Assembly (NCBI GenBank): GCA_001587675.1
Contig: LNGD01000090.1
Coordinates: forward strand, 1-6,474
Direction of reading: 5' to 3'
From: Candidatus Methanofastidiosum methylothiophilum
GTDB taxonomy: Archaea; Methanobacteriota_B; Thermococci; Methanofastidiosales; Methanofastidiosaceae
Length of the DNA: 6,474 nucleotides
Each line of letters begins with the position of its first letter. Position 1 is the first letter of the stretch. The notes below the pieces were generated by a model. That model ran no database searches, had not been told where the DNA came from, and saw only the letters and a list, made by a program, of their open reading frames with translations. This document shows positions 1-5,590 of the stretch, piece by piece. A program made the translations under genes and the position numbers.

Positions 1-193
1 CAGATACCATGACCATGTCGCCGACACCTGCTTTTGGATATCTTCTTGAGGTACCTTTGTAATTAATTACTGCAACTATTTCAAGTTCTTTAGCACCAGT
101 ATTGTCAGCGCAAACAAGTCTTGTTTTGGTTGAGTGGAATCTTCCAGGTCTTACTGTTGACCTTCCACGAGTCGCTCCCGCACCTTTTGCCAT
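1..193 (-). CDS. rpl14: Large-subunit ribosomal protein L14 (uL14), 5' part only
   Basis: Sixty-four codons are visible before the gene leaves the window; archaeal L14 is about 130-140 residues, so roughly half is present. The translation starts MAKGAGATRGRSTVRP and continues with the diagnostic L14 stretch LVCADNTGAKEL (about residues 30-41), then INYKG and AGVGDMVMVS. L14 binds 23S rRNA on the subunit interface of the 50S particle and contributes to intersubunit bridges. The ATG overlaps the S17 stop by one base (TAATG), and a strong GAGGTGAT Shine-Dalgarno lies three bases upstream inside the S17 3' end, so translation is probably coupled to S17. In archaea this gene is normally followed by L24, S4e and L5, which would lie beyond the left edge. 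I read the protein directly from the nucleotide sequence. Confidence 0.96.
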   Translation of the reverse strand, partial: MAKGAGATRGRSTVRPGRFHSTKTRLVCADNTGAKELEIVAVINYKGTSRRYPKAGVGDMVMVS

Positions 194-206
194 TAGATCA
201 CCTCAA
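191..206 (-). repeat. 16-nt junction repeat, copy at S17/L14
   Basis: The minus-strand string TTGAGGTGATCTAATG occurs here and, identically, at 2308-2323 (S19/L22). Here it encodes the end of S17 as GAG GTG ATC TAA and contains the L14 ATG. It combines a stop, a long Shine-Dalgarno and a start. The identity is probably driven by those constraints. Confidence 0.8.
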
Positions 207-504
207 CAACAACAAATTTCTTTGTTTTGCTTAGGGGTCTACATTCCATTATTTTCACATTATCGCCTGTTTTAGCGTTAATGCAGTCGGGAATATGTGC
301 TGCTATTTTTGTACTTCTTTTTTCAAATCTTTCGTACTTGTCTAATTTAGCCATAAATTCTTTTTTGACGATGACTGTTTTATTCATCTTATCGCTCACA
401 ATTTTCCCTTCTGTTAATTTGCCTCTTACAGGTAAAGTTCCGTGAAATGGACATTTCTCATCACTACAACTTTTTTTGGGTTCTTTAACATCGATACCAA
501 TCAT
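193..504 (-). CDS. rps17: Small-subunit ribosomal protein S17 (uS17)
   Basis: The product is 103 residues if translation starts at the ATG at 504. It is an OB-fold protein that binds 16S rRNA early in 30S assembly. It opens with the archaeal signature IGIDVKEPKKSC, then C(S)DEKCPFHG with Cys13 and Cys18, GTLPVRGKLTEGKIVSD, the YERFEKR segment (57-63) and PDCINAKTGDNVKIMECRPLSKTKKFVVVEV, which is the conserved C-terminal OB-fold core. An in-frame GTG at 513 would add MNE and give a 4-nt GTGA overlap with Rpp29. However, its GAGG Shine-Dalgarno (516-519) would be only 2 nt away, against 11 nt for the ATG, and archaeal family members usually begin one to a few residues before IGIDVK. The start is therefore likely but not certain; the family assignment is secure. 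Confidence 0.95.
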   Translation of the reverse strand: MIGIDVKEPKKSCSDEKCPFHGTLPVRGKLTEGKIVSDKMNKTVIVKKEFMAKLDKYERFEKRSTKIAAHIPDCINAKTGDNVKIMECRPLSKTKKFVVVEVI

Positions 505-509
505 CTCAT

Positions 510-743
510 TCACATCCTCTTGATTCTTTCTTCTTCCTTCCCTATGAGTAGATTACAATTAATTTCCTTATTATTAAATATCAAGATTATATTCTTTTTT
601 ATTAGTGTTTTAACTCCATTTTCAGTTCTTACTTTTATTGTATTTTTGCTATCCTCAATGACTAGTCCTTTAATCCCAACTTCGTATCGATTCGAACTTT
701 GTTTAACCTCAACCTGTTTTCCTAAGAGTGTTATATGACTCAT
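510..743 (-). CDS. rnp1: RNase P protein component 1 (Rpp29/Pop4 family), compact form
   Basis: This 77-residue protein is recognised as archaeal Rpp29, a subunit that binds the RNase P RNA (with Rpp21) and helps cleave the 5' leader from pre-tRNAs. The Sm-like barrel of the family can be followed as LLGKQVEV (6-13), IKGLVIEDSKNTIKVRTENG (24-43), KTLIKKNIILIF (46-57) and the closing LLIGKEEERIKR (65-76). Position also supports the call: this gene lies between SUI1/aIF1 and S17 in many archaeal operons. The ATG overlaps the SUI1 stop in a 4-nt ATGA, and no good Shine-Dalgarno precedes it, so it probably depends on re-initiation after SUI1. Known archaeal members are mostly about 90-130 residues. 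An in-frame TAG at 765-767 with no start codon after it shows that no longer N-terminus is possible here. Confidence 0.88.
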   Translation of the reverse strand: MSHITLLGKQVEVKQSSNRYEVGIKGLVIEDSKNTIKVRTENGVKTLIKKNIILIFNNKEINCNLLIGKEEERIKRM

Positions 744-1048
744 GAAACTACTATCATATCCTTGCTAAATCCAAGATCAATCAATATTTTCTTAATCTTG
801 TTCTTGTGATCTCCTTGAAGTTCAATTTTACCGTCTTTTGAAGTTCCGCCACATGCACATTTTGTTTTTAAGCTAGTAGTCAAATCCTTAATGTCAATAT
901 TTGATGAATCGATTCCTTCAACGACCGTCATAAGCTTTCCAAATCTTCTTTTTTCAGTGAAAATGCGTATTTGTTGTTCTTCCCTAGCTATTTCCTCACA
1001 CACACAAAGTTCTTTTGGAAGACCACAAACTGCACAAATATCACTCAT
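740..1048 (-). CDS. Translation initiation factor aIF1 (SUI1 family)
   Basis: The product is a 102-residue SUI1/eIF1 protein, which binds the 30S P-site region and monitors start-codon selection. The N-terminus carries four cysteines (Cys5, 8, 15, 17) in an archaeal zinc-ribbon-like motif, CAVCGLPKELCVCEEIA. The SUI1 domain follows: RRFGKLMTVVEGID (34-47), the loop TTSLKTKCACGGTSKDGKIELQGDH (57-81), and a C-terminal helix and strand to DMIVVS. The CACGGT..G.IELQGDH block is the family signature. The ATG overlaps the end of L29 by 8 nt (ATGAGTGA) and is served by a GGAG 7 nt upstream within L29; its own stop overlaps the Rpp29 start. Placement after L29 and before Rpp29 is the conserved archaeal arrangement. 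Calling the four cysteines zinc ligands is inferred from family knowledge. Confidence 0.96.
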   Translation of the reverse strand: MSDICAVCGLPKELCVCEEIAREEQQIRIFTEKRRFGKLMTVVEGIDSSNIDIKDLTTSLKTKCACGGTSKDGKIELQGDHKNKIKKILIDLGFSKDMIVVS

Positions 1049-1250
1049 TTTCTTTCTCCTTTTCAGCCTTTATTGTTTTTAATCTTGCTATAGTCCTTCT
1101 GAGTTCCCTTATCCTTCCAGGATTTTCAGGTGCACTACCTGTAGCAAGTAAAGATCTTTCCTTTGATAATTCACTTTTAAGATCCTGTATACTATTTTCA
1201 ATTTCATCGATTGAAAGATCTCTTATATCATCAACCCTATATATTGCCAT
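1041..1250 (-). CDS. rpl29: Large-subunit ribosomal protein L29 (uL29)
   Basis: This 69-residue, all-helical protein sits near the peptide exit of the 50S subunit beside L23, where it contributes to the docking platform for SRP and nascent-chain factors. The start MAIYRVDDIRDLSIDEIENSI is followed by the typical LKSELSKERSLLATG, the archaeal PENPGRIRELRRTIARLKTI block (41-60) and a charged Lys/Glu tail. A TTG at 1256 would add two residues, but the GGTG Shine-Dalgarno at 1258-1261 would then be 1 nt from the start. It is 7 nt from the ATG at 1250, which I therefore chose. The Shine-Dalgarno immediately follows the S3 stop codon. The 3' end overlaps the SUI1 start by 8 nt. Confidence 0.95.
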   Translation of the reverse strand: MAIYRVDDIRDLSIDEIENSIQDLKSELSKERSLLATGSAPENPGRIRELRRTIARLKTIKAEKEKENE

Positions 1251-1257
1251 TATCAAA

Positions 1258-1261
1258 CACC
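1258..1261 (-). promoter_or_regulatory. Shine-Dalgarno that decides the L29 start
   Basis: GGTG directly after the S3 stop is 7 nt from the ATG at 1250 and only 1 nt from the alternative TTG at 1256, so it selects the ATG. Confidence 0.7.
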
Positions 1262-1858
1262 TTATGACTTAAATTTAATTTCATCTGGCAGAGATATATC
1301 TTGTGGCATTATTTTTACCACTACACCAATAATACCAAGTTTCTTCTTGGCAGGTGAATATCCTACTCTGACAAGTTCGATTGCGGGATCCCCACATTTC
1401 TTCAGGTATCCTTCTGCAAATCTCATTGAACGTGCTCTTTCTCCACTTAGTTTTCCAGAGATCTTTATTTCAGCGCCTTTGGCACCGGATTTCATTATTC
1501 TTCTTAAATAATTGTAAGCTGCTCTCCTGTAGTGTTCTCCTCTCTCAATTGCACTTGCAAGTTGAAATGCCATAACTGTAGCATTAAGGTCAGGATTTTC
1601 AATTTGCTGCACTTCAATTTGAGGGTTCTCTAAATTGAAAGGTGGTTTTTCGAGTTGGTCAGTCAAATCTTTAATGGCCCTTCCTCTCTTCCCAATGACA
1701 ATTCCTGGTTTCTGAACAAATACTGTTACTCTCGTTCCAAGAGGATTTCTCTTAATATCCATACCAGCATATCCTGCTCTCTTTAGGGAATCTCCAAGAA
1801 ATTCATCTATAGTTAGATTGGAAACGCTTTCTTCAATAAATTTTCGCTCTATGGCCAT
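1262..1858 (-). CDS. rps3: Small-subunit ribosomal protein S3 (uS3)
   Basis: The product is 198 residues. S3 lies at the mRNA entry channel of the 30S head. The N-terminal type II KH domain holds TRVTVFVQKPGIVIGKRGRAIKDL with the GxxG loop GKRG at residues 56-59. The C-terminal S3 domain contains AAYNYLRRIMKSGAKGAEIKISGKLSGERARSMRF (113-147) and KLGIIGVVVKIMP near the end, the usual C-terminal core strand. Archaeal S3 proteins often carry a variable acidic C-terminal tail; this one is short and stops soon after the domain (DEIKFKS). The ATG overlaps the L22 stop by one base (TAATG), with a GGAGG 7 nt upstream encoded by the last L22 codons, which implies translational coupling. Confidence 0.97.
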   Translation of the reverse strand: MAIERKFIEESVSNLTIDEFLGDSLKRAGYAGMDIKRNPLGTRVTVFVQKPGIVIGKRGRAIKDLTDQLEKPPFNLENPQIEVQQIENPDLNATVMAFQLASAIERGEHYRRAAYNYLRRIMKSGAKGAEIKISGKLSGERARSMRFAEGYLKKCGDPAIELVRVGYSPAKKKLGIIGVVVKIMPQDISLPDEIKFKS

Positions 1859-2310
1859 TATCTCTCCTCCACTATTATCTCAACATTTGTTAGTTCATGA
1901 TTATATGGTGACGCTCTTCCAAATGCTCTTGGCATAAAACCTGGTATTACTCTACCTTTATACGCTGATGCATGAATTATTTTTAGTCTTGATGAGTTAA
2001 GTCCTTTGTATTCTGCATTTGCCTCCACTTCATTGAGAAGTTTTAAGATACTTTTTGATGCTTTTACTGGATATCTTCCTGCAAACCATTTCGATAGTCC
2101 CTTCTTGTGTCCGACTTTTTTGTAGTGTCTCTTAAATGGTATAGGTTTCTCAATTTTTACCGTAGCTTCAAGTAATTCCTTTGCCCTTTCAATTTTCATG
2201 CCTTTAATGGTATTACATATTTCTCTACTGTGTTTTGGAGAAATGTTTATGTTCTTTCCATAAACTTTTGCCGTTTTTGTTTCATCTATTTGAGTTAATG
2301 AATAGGGCAT
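1858..2310 (-). CDS. rpl22: Large-subunit ribosomal protein L22 (uL22)
   Basis: This 150-residue protein matches the archaeal L22 form. L22 contacts several 23S rRNA domains, and its extended beta-hairpin lines the exit tunnel constriction together with L4. Recognisable parts are the N-terminal region ISPKHSREICNTIKGMKIERAKELLEATV (23-51), the archaeal/eukaryotic insertion with KVGHKKGLSKWFAGRYPVKAS (65-85), and the hairpin and tail HASAYKGRVIPGFMPRAFGRASPYNHELTNVEIIV (113-147). The ATG is 4 nt past the S19 stop and is preceded by GAGGTGAT that overlaps that stop. The final codons (GTG GAG GAG AGA) double as the S3 Shine-Dalgarno. Confidence 0.97.
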   Translation of the reverse strand: MPYSLTQIDETKTAKVYGKNINISPKHSREICNTIKGMKIERAKELLEATVKIEKPIPFKRHYKKVGHKKGLSKWFAGRYPVKASKSILKLLNEVEANAEYKGLNSSRLKIIHASAYKGRVIPGFMPRAFGRASPYNHELTNVEIIVEER

Positions 2311-2323
2311 TAGATCACCTCAA
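2308..2323 (-). repeat. 16-nt junction repeat, copy at S19/L22
   Basis: The same 16 bases as at 191-206, but read in another frame: here TTG AGG TGA ends S19 (Leu-Arg-stop), and the L22 ATG follows four bases after that stop. Flanking bases on both sides differ between the two copies. Confidence 0.8.
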
Positions 2324-2722
2324 TGGTACATATAGTGAAGACTTAGTTGAGCCGACACCAGGAGCTCCGTGTGAAACTTTCTTTCTTGGAAGTGCGAATT
2401 CTCCCAAATAATGGCCGATCATTTCTGGAGTAATTTCTACTGGAACAAATTCTTTTCCATTATGTACTCCAAGTGTAACTCCAAGCATTTCAGGAAGTAT
2501 TATCATATCACGGCAATGTGTCTTAATTGTAATTTTGTTTCCCACATCTAGTTCCTTCTTAGCTTCTCTAATATTTTTTAATAACTTCTTCTGCCTTACG
2601 GGCAATCCTCTTTTAAGAGATCTCCTCTGTCTTGATGGCAAAAGTTCAATCAGCTTATCCATGGACATTTTTCCCATTTGATCCACAGTGTAACCCATGA
2701 AACTAAATTCTTTTTTAGCCAA
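2315..2722 (-). CDS. rps19: Small-subunit ribosomal protein S19 (uS19), TTG start
   Basis: The 135-residue product is the long archaeal/eukaryotic S19 (S15e-like), with an N-terminal extension absent from bacterial S19. S19 is in the 30S head near the A site. The extension reads MAKKEFSFMGYTVDQMGKMSMDKLIELLPSRQRRSLKRG (1-39). The core carries IKTHCRDMIILPEMLGVTLGVHNGKEFVPVEITPEMIGHYLGEF (66-109) and a C-terminal SHGAPGVGSTKSSLYVPLR. Translation begins at TTG 2722, 2 nt after the L2 stop; the GGAGG at 2731-2735 gives an 8-nt spacing. The first in-frame ATG would be Met9 and would remove part of the conserved MAKKEF(T/S) opening. The 3' end forms the Shine-Dalgarno of L22. Confidence 0.96.
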   Translation of the reverse strand: MAKKEFSFMGYTVDQMGKMSMDKLIELLPSRQRRSLKRGLPVRQKKLLKNIREAKKELDVGNKITIKTHCRDMIILPEMLGVTLGVHNGKEFVPVEITPEMIGHYLGEFALPRKKVSHGAPGVGSTKSSLYVPLR

Positions 2723-2724
2723 GT

Positions 2725-3450
2725 TTAACGCCTCCTACCAGTTCTTCTTGCTGCAATGTGCCCGACTTTTCTACCTGGTGGTGAATTTCTAGAAGATGTT
2801 GTACCCTTCCCAGCATGTTTGTGATTACCTCCACCAAATGGGTGGTCGTTGTGATTCATTGCTACTCCTCTGACTTTTGGATATATTGTTGACTTGCTTC
2901 TCAATTTATGAAATTTCTTACCCGCTTTTATCAAAGGCTTTTCTTTTCTTCCCCCGCCTGCAACTACACCTATCGTACATCTGCAGTCAGAATTCAAAGT
3001 TTTCATTACGCCTGAAGGAAACTGAATAACTGTTTTTTGATTATCGTGAGCTATTAATGTAGCATATGTGCCTGAAGATCTCACAAATTTGCCCCCGTCT
3101 CCAGGTCTTGATTCAATATTATAAATATAAGTCCCCTCTGGAACATTTCTCAAAGGAAGAGTATTGCCTACTTCAACTTCTGCCATTGCTCCTGTAGCAA
3201 CATTGTTTCCTAACCTCATCCCTTCTGGTACTAAGAATAGCTTTTCTTCTTTATTATCAAAAACAATTCTCGCTACGGGGGAGGTTCTTGCAGGATCATT
3301 AAATAATTCTCTAACAACGCCGCGTATTACTCCCTCCCTCTCTGAAATATCATAGCTTCTATGTTTAACTCGTCCATTGTATCTGTGTGAAGGGGCTTTA
3401 TAGGTATTTGTTCCTCTTCCTCTTCTCTGTGATATAATTCTTTTACCCAA
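2725..3450 (-). CDS. rpl2: Large-subunit ribosomal protein L2 (uL2), TTG start
   Basis: The product is 241 residues, the normal archaeal length. L2 is a core 50S protein needed for subunit association and placed close to the peptidyl-transferase centre. It begins MGKRIISQRRGRGTNTYKAPSHR in the archaeal/eukaryotic style. The RNA-binding OB and SH3-like domains include SPVARIVFDN (57-66), EGTYIYNIESRPGDGGKFVRSSGTYA (105-130) and CRCTIGVVAGGGRKEKPL (157-173). The C-terminal loop reads GVAMNHNDHPFGGGNHKHAGK (195-215), with the invariant His at 203, and ends in PPGRKVGHIAARRTGRRR. Where MN is commonly followed by P or A, V and D/E, this protein has MNHNDH. Translation begins at TTG 3450 with GGTGAT at 3455-3460 directly after the L23 stop. 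The last Arg codons provide the S19 Shine-Dalgarno. Confidence 0.97.
   Translation of the reverse strand: MGKRIISQRRGRGTNTYKAPSHRYNGRVKHRSYDISEREGVIRGVVRELFNDPARTSPVARIVFDNKEEKLFLVPEGMRLGNNVATGAMAEVEVGNTLPLRNVPEGTYIYNIESRPGDGGKFVRSSGTYATLIAHDNQKTVIQFPSGVMKTLNSDCRCTIGVVAGGGRKEKPLIKAGKKFHKLRSKSTIYPKVRGVAMNHNDHPFGGGNHKHAGKGTTSSRNSPPGRKVGHIAARRTGRRR
2731..2735 (-). promoter_or_regulatory. Shine-Dalgarno supporting the TTG start of S19
   Basis: GGAGG within the last Arg codons of L2 lies 8 nt before TTG 2722. The spacing and the conserved MAKKEF opening favour TTG over the internal ATG at codon 9. Confidence 0.75.
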
Positions 3451-3454
3451 TCAA

Positions 3455-3460
3455 ATCACC
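3455..3460 (-). promoter_or_regulatory. Shine-Dalgarno supporting the TTG start of L2
   Basis: GGTGAT follows the L23 stop codon directly and lies 4 nt before TTG 3450, which begins the conserved MGKRIISQRRGRG. This makes the non-ATG start credible. Confidence 0.75.
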
Positions 3461-3724
3461 TTAAAATACACCTATTTTTGTTGCAACTTCGTCAGCAGGA
3501 TATTCTTCTTTTAGTTTAACGTAAGCTTTTTTCTTTCCTGTAGACAAGATAGTAGTTGTTACTTTATCAACTTCTACTTCATAAAGTTCTTCAACTGCGT
3601 TTAATATGTCCTGCTTAGTACTATCCATAGTAACTATAAAGGTCAATATATTGTCTCTCTCCATTGTAGATACAGTCTTTTCTGTAATAAGTGGGTGGAC
3701 AATAGTGTCATGTGGATTTTTCAC
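3461..3724 (-). CDS. rpl23: Large-subunit ribosomal protein L23 (uL23), GTG start
   Basis: The product is 87 residues, typical of the short archaeal L23 that lacks the bacterial tunnel loop. L23 is at the tunnel exit and is the docking site for SRP and other nascent-chain factors. Landmarks are IVHPLITEKTVSTMERDNILTFIVTMDSTKQDILNAVEELYEVEVDKVTT (8-57), where HPLxTEK and the KxxIxxAVExLYxVxVxxV pattern are the family signature, and KKKAYVKL (64-71). The GTG start overlaps the L4 stop in a 4-nt GTGA, and a GAGGTG (3730-3735) within L4 sits 5 nt upstream, so it is very probably coupled to L4. Confidence 0.96.
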   Translation of the reverse strand: MKNPHDTIVHPLITEKTVSTMERDNILTFIVTMDSTKQDILNAVEELYEVEVDKVTTTILSTGKKKAYVKLKEEYPADEVATKIGVF

Positions 3725-4491
3725 TTAAACACCTCACTTTTTGATAGAAACTTTATTGCATCTTCAGTCCAAATTGTGAGTCTTCCAGCATGTGTACCAG
3801 GAGCAAGATGCTCTGCACTTAGCTTGTCGACCATAACAATATCCACGCCAGGATGATTTCTAGCAGCTTTCATTATGCCTGCATCTTTGCCTATAACTAT
3901 TAATGGGCCGATTTTATTCTTGTATTTTCTTCCTCTCATTTTTCCTCTTCCAGCTCTTATTGTCTTGCTCTTTGATCTCATGATATCGTCCCAAACTCCA
4001 AGGCTTTTGAATATTTCTCTGGTATCTTTCGTCTTCTTTACAGTTTGAATCTTATTTTCAACGATAATTGGAAATTCGACATTATCTGAAAATCTATGGC
4101 CTCTTGACAGTACCATATCTTTGTTGCCAGTAATTGATATAGCAGATTTAATTGCAATGATTCTTTCTTTGTTGTTAATCTTTTCACTAATTACTTTCCA
4201 TGGTTTTGGTGGATGAGCTACAAACCCCCCAACAACATGAGGTGCAAATGCAGCTCTTCTTGGACCTGATTTCATTCTTGGTACTCTAGATATTCCAAGG
4301 TTTTTTCTCCTTGGATGAGCTGAGGTCATTCTTCCAGCAATCGGGCTAACTCCCCATGGTTGAATTCTATGAGTAATAGAAGCTAAAACTGCTCTCTTAA
4401 TTAAATCTGGTCTATATTCATATGAGAATACTGAAGGAAGGTCTATTGTCTTTAGTTTCTCTCCAGTTATTGAATATACATTAGATTTCAT
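3721..4491 (-). CDS. rpl4: Large-subunit ribosomal protein L4 (uL4, archaeal L4e type)
   Basis: The 256-residue product has the archaeal L4 length. L4 has a globular domain on the 50S surface and a long loop reaching into the exit tunnel. The N-terminus reads VYSITGEKLKTIDLPSVFSYEYRPDLIKRAV. The tunnel loop runs about 43-97, with GVSPIAGRMTSAHPRRKNLGISRVPRMKSGPRRAAFAPHVVGGFVAHPPKP. The C-terminal half contains AGRGKMRGRKYKNKIGPLIVIGKD and GVDIVMVDKLSAEHLAPGTHAGRLTIWTEDAIKFL, the conserved rRNA-binding end. The ATG is 3 nt after the L3 stop, with GGGGAGG 8 nt upstream in the L3 3' end. In Escherichia coli L4 represses its own operon through the leader. Whether the archaeal protein does anything similar is not shown by this sequence, although the leader upstream of L3 is structured. 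Confidence 0.97.
   Translation of the reverse strand: MKSNVYSITGEKLKTIDLPSVFSYEYRPDLIKRAVLASITHRIQPWGVSPIAGRMTSAHPRRKNLGISRVPRMKSGPRRAAFAPHVVGGFVAHPPKPWKVISEKINNKERIIAIKSAISITGNKDMVLSRGHRFSDNVEFPIIVENKIQTVKKTKDTREIFKSLGVWDDIMRSKSKTIRAGRGKMRGRKYKNKIGPLIVIGKDAGIMKAARNHPGVDIVMVDKLSAEHLAPGTHAGRLTIWTEDAIKFLSKSEVFK
3730..3735 (-). promoter_or_regulatory. Shine-Dalgarno for the GTG start of L23
   Basis: GAGGTG within the L4 3' end, 5 nt before GTG 3724, which itself overlaps the L4 stop. The arrangement supports the GTG start and coupling to L4. Confidence 0.7.
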
Positions 4492-4494
4492 CGT

Positions 4495-5502
4495 TTATGC
4501 CTCCCCTGTTGTGGCCTTGTAGAAGAAAGTAATATCCGGTGATCCACCAGTTCTTCTTTCAGGTACTCTAATAGATTTTCTTAGTCTTAAAATTCTCTTT
4601 GTTGATCCGCCTACACTACCTTTTAGCATAGCATAATCGGATTTTAAGAGCCCATAATTCTTAAATCCTTCTTTTGGAGTAATATCGAGATCTTTTGGAT
4701 TTGTTATTCTAAATATTCTCTTGTTAAGTTCAGTTCTTGTATGGAATCCCATTTGTCCTGCAAAAGGTACAGTCCACATAACTTTTGGTGGGTGCCATGG
4801 ACCAATTGATCCAACATGCCTTCTTGCATCGTTAACTTTTCTATCTTGTATTTTTACACCCCATCTCCTAATAACACCCTGGAATCCCTTACCTTTAGTA
4901 ACCGAAACAACATCTACGAATTCTCCTTCAGTTAGGATATCAGTAACTTTTAATTCCTTCCCAAAAACACCTTTAAGGTATTCCAATTTGGCTTTAACAT
5001 CTTTTCCGCCAATTCCACTTTCCATGACTTCAGGTTTTTTCTTTAGATGAATGAGCTTTGGTTGAGTACAAACAATTGCCCTTAAATCATCTACTTTTCC
5101 ACCTTCAATAAGAGATTGGATTTTAGAAAGGTCTTTATCAGGGTTTTTAGAAACGGTCTTTGATCGTGATAGTTCTTTAGGACCTTCTGCCCAAGACTCT
5201 GTTACAGTTTTTAATCCATAAGGAGTCTTCTTGTAAGCCCTAACACCACAAACATAAATCGGTGGTGTTTCTACCACCGTTACAGGTACTACCATTTCTT
5301 TTCCTTTTGTAAGAGTATACTTTCTATCATCTATTCTTAAAACGTGGGACATCCCTACCTTATAGCCGGGAAAGTCTAAGATCTTAACATCATCCACTTC
5401 TGGCCAACTATTTACGGTTGGCACTATCTTTGAAGCCCTCTTTCTGGGGCTGTATCCCAAGGAACCTCTACGGGGTCTTTTATTTCGTCCGCTACCGCCC
5501 AT
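4495..5502 (-). CDS. rpl3: Large-subunit ribosomal protein L3 (uL3), first gene of the operon
   Basis: The product is 335 residues, the usual archaeal/eukaryotic L3 length and much longer than bacterial L3. L3 starts 50S assembly by binding the 23S 3' domain, and its extensions reach towards the peptidyl-transferase centre. It opens with a basic N-terminus (GRNKRPRRGSLGYSPRKRA), followed by FPGYKVGMSHVLRIDD (44-59), the archaeal-type helical insertion around 108-190, VTKGKGFQGVIRRWGVK (201-217), RRHVGSIGPWHPPKVMWTVPFAGQMGFHTRTELNKRI (227-263) and a C-terminal PERRTGGSPDITF. The ATG is served by GGAGG at 5510-5514 with a 7-nt spacing. The nearest upstream gene ends 210 nt away, and that gap holds a TATA box and structured leader, so L3 is the first gene of the transcript. 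Confidence 0.98.
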   Translation of the reverse strand: MGGSGRNKRPRRGSLGYSPRKRASKIVPTVNSWPEVDDVKILDFPGYKVGMSHVLRIDDRKYTLTKGKEMVVPVTVVETPPIYVCGVRAYKKTPYGLKTVTESWAEGPKELSRSKTVSKNPDKDLSKIQSLIEGGKVDDLRAIVCTQPKLIHLKKKPEVMESGIGGKDVKAKLEYLKGVFGKELKVTDILTEGEFVDVVSVTKGKGFQGVIRRWGVKIQDRKVNDARRHVGSIGPWHPPKVMWTVPFAGQMGFHTRTELNKRIFRITNPKDLDITPKEGFKNYGLLKSDYAMLKGSVGGSTKRILRLRKSIRVPERRTGGSPDITFFYKATTGEA

Positions 5503-5506
5503 TTTT

Positions 5507-5547
5507 AAGCCTCCGGCTTTAAATAAAGAGTATTGAGCCTAAAGCCC
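5507..5547 (-). promoter_or_regulatory. Mutually exclusive hairpins around the L3 Shine-Dalgarno
   Basis: Three segments compete. Arm 1, GGCUUUA (5540-5546), can pair with arm 2, UAAAGCC (5515-5521), over 7 bp plus two adjacent G-U pairs. The AAGCC of arm 2 can instead pair with arm 3, GGCUU (5507-5511), in a 5-bp hairpin with a GGA loop. The second fold buries the Shine-Dalgarno GGAGG (5510-5514); the first leaves it free. The geometry resembles a translational switch, but both folds are short and nothing here shows they form in the cell. Confidence 0.4.
5510..5514 (-). promoter_or_regulatory. Shine-Dalgarno of L3
   Basis: GGAGG on the minus strand lies 7 nt from the ATG at 5502. It is the only strong ribosome binding site in the operon that is not inside or touching a preceding gene. 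It lies within the loop and 3' stem of the small hairpin at 5507-5519. Confidence 0.8.
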
Positions 5548-5572
5548 AAGTCTCTAAATCTTATTATTGTAC

Positions 5573-5580
5573 TATATTAG
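5573..5580 (-). promoter_or_regulatory. Possible second, weaker TATA-like element
   Basis: CTAATATA on the minus strand could act as a second TATA box. A start about 25 nt downstream would fall near 5550, giving a leader of under 50 nt that keeps only the Shine-Dalgarno hairpins. It lacks a clear purine-rich element upstream, so it is a lesser candidate than the box at 5681-5689. Confidence 0.25.
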
Positions 5581-5590
5581 TCAAGAATTG

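Noticed and set aside
505..513. GTG at 513 as the S17 start
   Set aside because: The GAGG is too close (2 nt) and family members start near IGIDVK. It is kept as an alternative because its GTGA overlap with Rpp29 resembles the L4/L23 junction.
442..738. Plus-strand hydrophobic frame opposite Rpp29 and the S17 start
   Set aside because: The apparent membrane protein results from reading Lys/Glu/Asn/Ile-rich AT-rich coding DNA backwards; it has no ribosome binding site.
1251..1256. TTG at 1256 as the L29 start
   Set aside because: The only Shine-Dalgarno would be 1 nt away; the ATG two codons later has a 7-nt spacing and matches the family opening MAI.
4721..5050. Plus-strand open frame inside L3
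   Set aside because: It is fully antisense to a conserved ribosomal protein gene, and its Pro/Ser/Thr/Leu-rich translation matches no known domain.
193..5502. A novel defence or mobile system hidden in the operon
   Set aside because: Every frame in this stretch is accounted for by conserved archaeal translation genes in their usual order; no repeats, integrase, transposase or foreign-looking composition was seen.
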